DNA from: Haplomitrium mnioides | Taxonomy: Eukaryota > Marchantiophyta > Haplomitriopsida > Calobryales | DNA: 22,701 nucleotides | NCBI GenBank assembly: GCA_049999725.1 | Contig: JBNGIS010018542.1 | Span: forward strand, 37,390-60,090 | Direction: 5' to 3' | Part shown: positions 16,850-22,701 of the stretch, in pieces | Layout: every line of letters starts with the position of its first letter | Position numbering within the stretch: the first letter of the stretch is position 1 | Notes under the pieces: model-generated | What the model was told of the DNA's origin: nothing | Databases searched by the model: none | Seen by the model: the letters and a program-made list of their open reading frames with translations, nothing else | Position numbers and translations under genes: made by a program

Positions 16850-17480
16850 CCTAAGAACATAAGGGAGGGCAGGGCTTGGATTTGCATCCAACTTGTTCCC
16901 TACCTCCCACAGAACTTGTCCTCTGGGCCAACATATGTAACATGCTTCGAGCCTTCTTGACAATTGCCCTGCTTAGCCATACTGCCACACCATGTTGGTG
17001 TGGAGAATCCTGAGCAATCATCTATGCTCTGATACCAGCTCTTCAGAAGAAAATTTTGAAATTGTTCCCATCACTACCTAAAAATCATGACTCTATTGTC
17101 AACTCCATTCTCCATCCCAACAAGACATGTCTGAAACATCTCATCCTTGATGTGCATAAAGTAGACGAAGGGAATCTTGATTTCTCAACTGTGAATGATA
17201 CAATACACCTGTAGCCAGACATCAAAGGTGTCTTCATAGGTCCACATGCCACTATAGACTAATTCCAACAAATTGGACATCTTTCATCCAATGGTTCCCT
17301 TCATGACTGTAGATTTTGTGTGACTTCCCTTCACACATCCTTCACAGAACTCAAGTAAGGTAGATTGCTCCAAACTGTGTTGATAACCATCCTTGCAAGC
17401 AACCTGATTCCCTGCTCTCCCAAGTATCCAAGCCTGTGGTGCCAGAGATTTATTCCCTTCTTTGTGGTTAGCCATACTCT
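16850..17480 (-). pseudogene. pol: Copia integrase with GAG-pre-integrase domain (element 3)
   Basis: On the minus strand, GINLWHHRLGYLGEQGIRLL (about 17460-17395) is the His part of the pre-integrase zinc domain. LEFCEGCVKGSHTKS, after a frameshift, is the Cys part (about 17350-17310). The integrase core begins LLELVYSGMWTYEDTF (about 17275), where Gly replaces the first catalytic Asp. The Glu region reads SPHQHGVAVWLSRAIVKKAR followed by SMLH (about 17000-16940), with Val at the catalytic Glu. Pieces such as RTSWMQIQALPS and MFLG mark the end (about 16880). Assignment rests on the order of conserved motifs; function is lost. Confidence 0.82.
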
Positions 17481-17639
17481 GGCTTTCCTCAACTGTTGGG
17501 ATGCAGTCCAATCTACACAACTTTTCTTCCATGATACCAACACCAACTACCTTGCCAAGCTTATCCAGTACTATACAACTATATGGTCAAAGGTTGACCA
17601 CCAAGCAACTAAGCTTATTGACACAAGTTCCTTTGTGAT

Positions 17640-17860
17640 CTCAAGCCCATAAAGGACTCCTTCTAGAATGTGGGTGGCACTCCTGCCTCCCGATCCTTTA
17701 ATACTGAGATGCACAATTCTATTGCAATTGCAGGTACTCTAGAGCTGTTACCCAACTGTCAACTCTGGGATCAGCTCTGATGACATCCATTAATCAAACC
17801 TTTGTTGATGATGTGGCTGGATGCACCAGGTATCAGAACATCCCAGTCATCAGTGTCTTT
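17640..17860 (-). pseudogene. pol: Copia aspartic protease remnant (element 3)
   Basis: Minus strand: WDVLIPGASSHIINKG (about 17860-17810) corresponds to the WxxDSGASxHM active-site block with the Asp-Ser pair lost. It is followed, with a frameshift, by VIRADPRV and GGRSATHILEGVLYGLE. The equivalent pieces in element 2 are RDIVRTDPRVMRLGNN and GGKSATHMLKEVLYEI, so the two are close relatives. Confidence 0.78.
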
Positions 17861-17929
17861 AGGTCAGGTTTATTAATCCTCATCTTCAGATGATTTTAGT
17901 GTGCAAGCCACTCATCACGAATTATAGGT

Positions 17930-18135
17930 TTATATCAAACCCCTTCACCTCCATCGTCATGACCAAAGGTCATAGTCTTCAAGAAGGCTGTTGAGCAGGA
18001 CACATTCTATGTCCTCAATTTTTGATCAAAACTGCTTGAAGCTATCCAGCCATGGACTTGACCCCACATGTACAATGATAGTTGAACTTTCCTTCATCTG
18101 TTTCAGGGAAATTCTCTTCATAGTCCCCTTGAATG
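17930..18135 (-). pseudogene. gag: Copia gag remnant (element 3)
   Basis: Minus-strand fragments: KESSTIIVHV in one frame, KSMAG in another, then IEDIECVLLNSLLEDYDLW and TMEVKG. These match element 2 gag KENSTITEHVMRVKFMAKLL, VCVLLNTLPAEYSTLVMTME and AKG. The gag N terminus and the zinc knuckle cannot be found. From 18135 to 18260 a minus-strand frame stays open without recognisable gag motifs. Confidence 0.72.
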
Positions 18136-18400
18136 CTCATATTTTTATTTTTGAGGTATGAAGTATACACTATCATCCCAAGAAAATCTGAGTTCATGTC
18201 CGAAGTCACCCAATGGCATTGTGAACTGTCCACAAACAATTGCCAATGGCACATTTCCCATCACAAAAGCTTGCAACGCAAATGCGTTCTAGTTGTGTTT
18301 GCAATGAACATGGTCAAAGACAAAGCAATTTGCGTTCCAAACTTGGCAAGTAAACCAATGAACACATTCCTAAGTTAACAAAAATTGTATAGAGAGCTGC

Positions 18401-18492
18401 ACAATTTCACAAAAATGGGCGCAATGAATATCAGAGCAAGCACCACACAATTTCACAAAAATGGCCACAATAAATATCAGAGCAAGCACCAC
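18401..18492 (+). repeat. 46-bp tandem duplication
   Basis: Two adjacent copies (18401-18446, 18447-18492) of a unit ACAATTTCACAAAAATGG...ATATCAGAGCAAGCACCAC, differing at about three positions. Confidence 0.93.
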
Positions 18493-18718
18493 CCATTTAT
18501 ATGAAAATGAAATTTGGAGTAAAAGGCACTCAGATTCCACAAACCAAAAAATGGTATGGAGAGCTTTTGGATTCTACAAAATTAAACTCAGAAGAAGCAA
18601 ATGGAAGGGAGTGTACTGGGATCTACAATACTAAACTAAACTAGGAAGAAGCGAAAATTTGAGAGGAGTCTCCATGAAGGAACAAAACAGAATCCGGATG
18701 ACTCCATGAATCAAAATA

Positions 18719-19400
18719 AGAGATACTCTGCCACTAAGAAACTAAGTGCTTCTTGAATAATGAAAATGCTCTTTTTAGTGTGCAGTTTTATGATTTTGGA
18801 ATAGAGTATCGAATGATTCTACAAAAACAAACAAATTGTGGAAAGAAGTTTGTCCCAATTCCTAAATGAATTTCAGAGAGGATTGCTCACTAGCCAAAAA
18901 CAAAAATTGAGATTTATTGGACTTTGTTGGATCAAATTTTCCTATTAGATTTTCCTATTTTGTGAAGCCATCATAACAAAGTATTCATGTTTCACATAGG
19001 CTCACAAGATTCTATGGAAACAAAACCCAAAGGGATCAAAAACCGAAATCCTCGAGACAACCATCATACTCCACAAAAACAAAAATCAGAGAGAACACCA
19101 TTTGATTCTATGCATATGCATATTGAAATTAGTGCCCAATGGTTTTATGAAACAAGAAATTAGAAGAAACGTTGCTTGACTCTATGAACATGACAATTGG
19201 AAAGTACCATCACTCTATTCTACAAAACAAAAATAAGAGATTGGTGCCCCTACCAATAAGCAAAGTGCTTCTTGCTAAATGAATAACGAAAATGATTTTT
19301 TTGGTACAAAGTTTAACAATTTTGAATAGAGTGCTATTTGATTCCAAAAAATACAATTTTGGAAAGTAGCACCTCTCAATTACACAAAATCAAAATTTTG
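18719..19400 (+). repeat. Diverged direct repeat, about 507 bp apart
   Basis: The stretch AGATACTCTGCCACTAAGAA, then AAGTGCTTCTTG, AATAATGAAAATG, GATTTTGGAATAGAGT and TTGTGGAAAG at 18719-18850 has counterparts at 19226-19355 (AAGTGCTTCTTG, AATAACGAAAATG, AATTTTGAATAGAGTGC, TTTTGGAAAG). Similarity is clear but imperfect, with small indels. Confidence 0.7.
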
Positions 19401-19815
19401 GAAAAGATACCACTTGACTTAGCAAAAACTAGAATTGATATATACAAAAGTTCAAATCTTACACTAAGATTACGACATGAGCCATCCATCTGCTCACTAC
19501 TTGCACAAATTAGTTGATGTTAAGTAATTTTTCGGGCCATCACTATTATGCTCCTTTTTTTACTACTAGAAAAGCATGCGTCAACCAAAACTACCAATTC
19601 AAGTGCAACTCTAAGTATAATCTAACAATGGCAAATGTTGCAGGTCAGCTGTAGCCAACACATAATATACCACAATTTATGATCGAGTAGAAGGTCATAC
19701 ATGTTCAGTTAGCGTATTAAACACCCAAGATGAAAGAAGTATGACTGATTACAAGCTAAATTATGAGAGAACAAACAACAATCAATGTTGATTAGCATAG
19801 AAATAGTACACCCAA

Positions 19816-20370
19816 ATGACATTGAAGAAATTTGTCGAGAACATAGAAACCACTTGGGTAGAGAGTGATATGCTACTTGCAATAACAAACAGCGCAATGG
19901 TGATCGTGTTGCCTATACCCATCAACGCATTGAAATGTTGCAAGCTTGTCAAATGCAAGAAGATTAGATCATCATATAAATGTCACAACCAAATGACATT
20001 GAAGAAATATGTTAAGCTTGTGAAGAAGAAATCAACACACAAATGTGCCAACCAAATGATGTTGAAGATATTCATCAAGACAAGAGAAACCACTTGTATA
20101 GAGAGCAATATGTTGCATATAGTAGTGAACAACGCAATGGCAATCGTGACGAATGTGTTGACCAATACGTTGAAATGTCCTAAGATCGTTGAGCGCATGA
20201 AGATGAGATCAGCACACAAATATCCCAACCAAATGACATAGAAGAATGCATGAAGAAGAGACTAGCATACAAACGCTACAACCAAATCACGTTGAAGAAA
20301 TCTATTAAGAATAAAGAAACCGCTTGCATAGAGAGCAATATCTTGCTTGCATTAGGAACAACAACATTCC
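19816..20370 (+). repeat. 240-bp satellite-like tandem repeat (about 2.3 units)
   Basis: A motif ATGACATTGAAGAA-like starts at 19816, 19993, 20056, 20233 and 20286. The spacings 177, 63, 177 and 53 show an alternating long/short unit with a 240-bp total period (last one 10 bp short). The frame is open from 19816 to 20241, and the translation shows the repeat: MTLKKFVENIETTWVESDML and MMLKIFIKTRETTCIESNML, separated by MTLKKYVKLVKKKSTHKCAN. Differences between the two long units fall on all three codon positions in similar numbers, which argues against protein-level selection. A following 85-codon frame (20250-20507) ends in a hydrophobic run (WLLWCLIVMLALFGIFLL). I do not recognise either as a gene. 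Confidence 0.75.
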
Positions 20371-20507
20371 CTTGGCTTCTATGGTGCTTGATTGTCATGT
20401 TGGCTCTATTTGGCATTTTTTTATTGTGCATGAATGTTGGTTGTCGGACTTGCCAAGCTTTACATTGGTTGGAAGAATATTCCACTAGCATATCAAGCAT
20501 AAAGTGA

Positions 20508-21195
20508 ATATATATGGGTCATTGGAGTTCAAGTTATAATATTTGGTGTATTGAGACAAAGAATGGAAGGGGTTTTAAAGTCATAAGAGGAAACTCTGAT
20601 TATTATTTTTATTTTCTTTACAATATTTGCAGAGTGAACTGCATTCTTATTTTAAAAGTATATCAGTTGGTATTTTATAGAAAAATATTATAATAGTTTT
20701 GCTAGAGAGAAAATATACATTAATGAAAATGATGTTGTAGATCGAGATTTATTGTCGATCAAAGTGCAAAAAATGCTTTGTAGGTAGTCAAAACAAAGAG
20801 TATCTAGATAGCATGAAGTACAAATATTACTATATAAGTAGAAAGATTGTTTTAAAAGCTTTTCAACAAGATATTCCTCACTTTAGGCTATTCTAGAAGA
20901 ATCTTTATAAAGTCTTTAATATAACTTTGATTTGCATGTAAAGTCAAAGGAAGTCAATTTCTACTTTTGACTTTATCTTAAAGTAATCTCAAAATATTAT
21001 ACTAGCACAAAGAAAAGCTAGCTTTGTAAAATTTTTAGATGGTTGGTCAAGGAAAGCTCCAAATAAGAAGCTTCTTCTTGAAAAAGCAAGAAAAATATAA
21101 ACTTACTTGAGAAATACTTTAGGATTTAAAATTTAGCAAAGCTTCAAATGAGAAGCTTTTTGAAAAAGCAAAAAATAGTTGAAGCTACTTTAGAG
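20508..21195. other. AT-rich stretch without genes
   Basis: About 690 bp of AT-rich sequence. The only structure seen is a diverged direct repeat of about 60 bp, 85 bp apart: AAAGCTCCAAATAAGAAGCT at 21053 and AAAGCTTCAAATGAGAAGCT at 21138, each followed by TTGAAAAAGCAA. Confidence 0.6.
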
Positions 21196-21200
21196 AATAT

Positions 21201-21333
21201 GTCATGCGCATACACATCGCTTACACAACTACATCATCCACAAACATTTCATGACATCTATAGACATACAACAGAGAATGACAAACAATTGAGTCTCATG
21301 CGCATACAATGCATGAGACCCCACAATCCTCCT
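21201..21333 (+). repeat. 130-bp direct repeat, left copy
   Basis: GTCATGCGCATACACATCGC through CACAATCCTCC is repeated with few changes at 21598-21731, 397 bp downstream. It includes the inverted repeat CTCATGC...GCATGAG (21295-21317). The two overlapping short ORFs (MSCAYT...MRPHN) are the same frame in both copies and have no known domain. Confidence 0.88.
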
Positions 21334-21597
21334 ACTTTTCTTTGAGTGATACATTCTTGAAGAAATTCCAAATTGTATGTTGATCTTCCAATATCAAAAC
21401 CATCGCACCTTTGTTCACAAGGAATCCATGCTTCTCCAAGAACTGCAATACCTCAGCTCTCCTCTTGGTTCATACAATTAGTTGACATTGAAAGATAACC
21501 TTTCGATGAGAGTACATAGCCTTATATACTAAAATAAAAAAGACAAAAAACTAAAAATATCTAAAAATAGAAAACTACATGGAATGGTGTGACAATT

Positions 21598-21731
21598 GTC
21601 GTGCGCATACACATTGCTTACACAACTATATTGTCCACACATATTCCATGACATCTATGGACATACAATAGAGAATGACAAACAATTGAGCCTCATGCGC
21701 ATACAATGCATGAGACCTCACAATCACCTTC
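21598..21731 (+). repeat. 130-bp direct repeat, right copy
   Basis: Second copy of the block at 21201-21333, including the inverted repeat at 21692-21714. The spacer 21334-21597 shows no gene. The following stretch 21732-21899 has no recognisable content; on the minus strand it may be the region downstream of the gypsy PHD remnant. Confidence 0.88.
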
Positions 21732-21899
21732 CTAGCTGGTGGTTAGGTCTCCTAATACTAGCTAGCCATCTATCTTCTAGAAAATTGATATACACCTACT
21801 GATGCAAAGACTAGAAGGTTGGGTGCAATGGAGCAATATCATTCACCTCATATAATCTATACCAACCCTAGAACTCAATGGAAATTAGTTGTTCCATGA

Positions 21900-22636
21900 A
21901 CAATGAGGGTAGAACCATGATCTGCCAAGAATAGTAGCCAATAGAGGCATCAAACATGACATATGCCATCCTCTAGAGCACTTGAAAAATCAATAGAGTT
22001 GATGCATGCTTAGGAGAACCGCATAACACGCACTACAAACCTGCAAGAACTTGTGTCACACTGAAGTCCATAGTGCCATCGATGTTTGGAAGGGGACAAG
22101 GTGCACAATTGCGCACATGATCCGTCCAAACTATACCATCACATACCTCCAGCTACAAAACTCTCGAAGGCAGTACCTCATGTACACGCAGATTTCGGCG
22201 CCCAGTAGTGACATCAAATATCGTGGGTGCTATTTGTTGGACATAAACATAATCACCAGAATGAAACCTCTGAATCCTAGTGCGATGTCCACCTCCACGT
22301 ATGGTAGCATATTGTAAAGTATGACGATGCTGAATAATGGCAAGGTTGTCAAACGCCATGGTCATGACTCTCTCAAACACCTAGGCTCTCTTTGAACACA
22401 CCTACACCAAAACATCTGGATTATCTAGATCCACAACTATAATGACATCATGTCGAATAGAGGAGGGTAAATTAGGGTCTCTCCCAACAATTCAGACTCG
22501 TAAAATTTGAGCCCCTTTCCACCTAAATCTCACAATCCAAGAAAGACTATACAAATCCATAACTTGTCCCAACACATGGTGTCGCTCAATCTCAACGATA
22601 GGTGCAACAACAATGATACTAGTGGAGAGCCCTATT

Positions 22637-22640
<4 letters not shown>
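21900..22640 (-). pseudogene. pol: Ty3/gypsy integrase C terminus with PHD-finger-like tail (decayed)
   Basis: Minus strand. The integrase C-terminal region reads LPSSIRHDVIIVVDLDNPDV (about 22475-22415), then after stops MFERVMTMAFDNLAIIQHRH (22380-22321) and FHSGDYVYVQQ (about 22266), a GDYVYL-type motif. HVRNCAPCPLPNIDGTM follows (22124-22074). Next come a Cys pair, CVLCGSPKHASTLLI (about 22031), and after a frameshift RGWHMSCLMPLLATI and SWFYPHC (21974-21900). The Cys-X2-Cys ... His-X2-Cys ... Cys spacing fits a PHD zinc finger. In-frame stops and a frameshift make it a pseudogene. Upstream RT and integrase core would lie beyond the window edge. This is a lineage different from the gypsy element at 1-2867. 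Confidence 0.8.

Positions 22641-22701
<61 letters not shown>
22639..22701 (+). repeat. (TC)n microsatellite at the window edge
   Basis: At least 31 perfect TC units run to the last base, so the true length is unknown. It interrupts the minus-strand gypsy pseudogene. Confidence 0.98.

Larger units (their letters stand above)
15298..18260 (-). mobile_element. Ty1/copia element 3, minus strand, same family as element 2
   Basis: Reading down the minus strand from about 18130, decayed gag, protease, GAG-pre-integrase, integrase, RT, RNase H and an LTR stub appear in the normal copia order. Its gag, protease and pol C terminus match those of element 2, but it also keeps the integrase and RT that element 2 lost. 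No 5' LTR or primer-binding site is recognisable beyond 18130, and only about 79 bp of the 3' LTR remain. It lies tail-to-tail with element 2. Confidence 0.9.
18260..19800. other. AT-rich intergenic stretch without genes
   Basis: About 1.5 kb with no ORF of interest and no transposon motif. It is filled with degenerate phrases such as GATTCTACAAAA, CAAAAAT(T)TGG and AGAGTG/AGTGCCAC that recur every few tens of bases. It includes the 46-bp tandem pair at 18401-18492 and a diverged direct repeat (18719-18870 against 19226-19400). Confidence 0.6.

Noticed and set aside
17030-17040. GATACCAGCTC/GGTATCAG resembling a classical tRNA-Met primer-binding site on the minus strand
   Set aside because: It falls between integrase motifs of element 3, not next to an LTR end, so it is a chance match.
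19816-20507. Possible host gene encoding a repeat protein with a membrane segment
   Set aside because: Unit differences are not biased to silent positions, the frame is broken in the third unit, and no start context, homologue or splice structure is evident.

Overview
The window looks like a transposon graveyard from a land plant nuclear genome, most likely a large repeat-rich one. Everything identifiable is LTR-retrotransposon debris of plant Ty3/gypsy and Ty1/copia type, microsatellites, or diverged tandem and direct repeats. I found no intact host gene, no tRNA or rRNA gene, no bacterial-type operon and no CRISPR array. Two 10-N runs mark assembly gaps (6996-7005, 13196-13205). The exact species cannot be read from the sequence.

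Layout. (1) 1-2867: 3' half of a Ty3/gypsy polyprotein, RT - RNase H - integrase on the + strand, with a frameshift, three in-frame stops and a mutated integrase catalytic triad, followed by a (GT)16 run and a polypurine tract. (2) 2868-9690: a GC- and CpG-rich block that starts at the LTR boundary. It is built from two kinds of large duplication: A/B (2868-4036 and 4037-5518) and C/C' (5519-7588 and 7589-9690), plus nested minisatellites of about 43, 48, 90 and 310 bp. All long ORFs here are frames through repeats. (3) 9835-15040: an old Ty1/copia element (element 1), split inside its RT gene by a second copia element (element 2, 10982-14922). Element 2 has two LTRs, a 5-bp target duplication, gag, protease and RNase H remnants, but lacks integrase and most of RT. 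(4) 15298-18260: a third copia element (element 3) of the same family as element 2, on the - strand, with recognisable decayed gag, protease, integrase, RT, RNase H and an LTR stub. (5) 18260-21900: AT-rich DNA with diverged repeats, including a 240-bp tandem repeat (19816-20370) that mimics a coding sequence and a 130-bp direct repeat. (6) 21900-22640: minus-strand remnant of a second Ty3/gypsy lineage whose integrase C terminus is followed by a PHD-finger-like cysteine cluster, ending in a (TC)n microsatellite at the window edge.

Nothing here works as a pathway. The most informative observations are the primer-binding site of copia element 2, which matches the anticodon loop of initiator tRNA-Met and contains the gag ATG; the exact nested insertion, whose removal restores the outer RT reading frame; the duplications of the gypsy LTR block, whose junctions fall in or next to one short ACGTGG-containing motif; and the PHD-finger gypsy remnant. 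I saw no convincing new cellular system.
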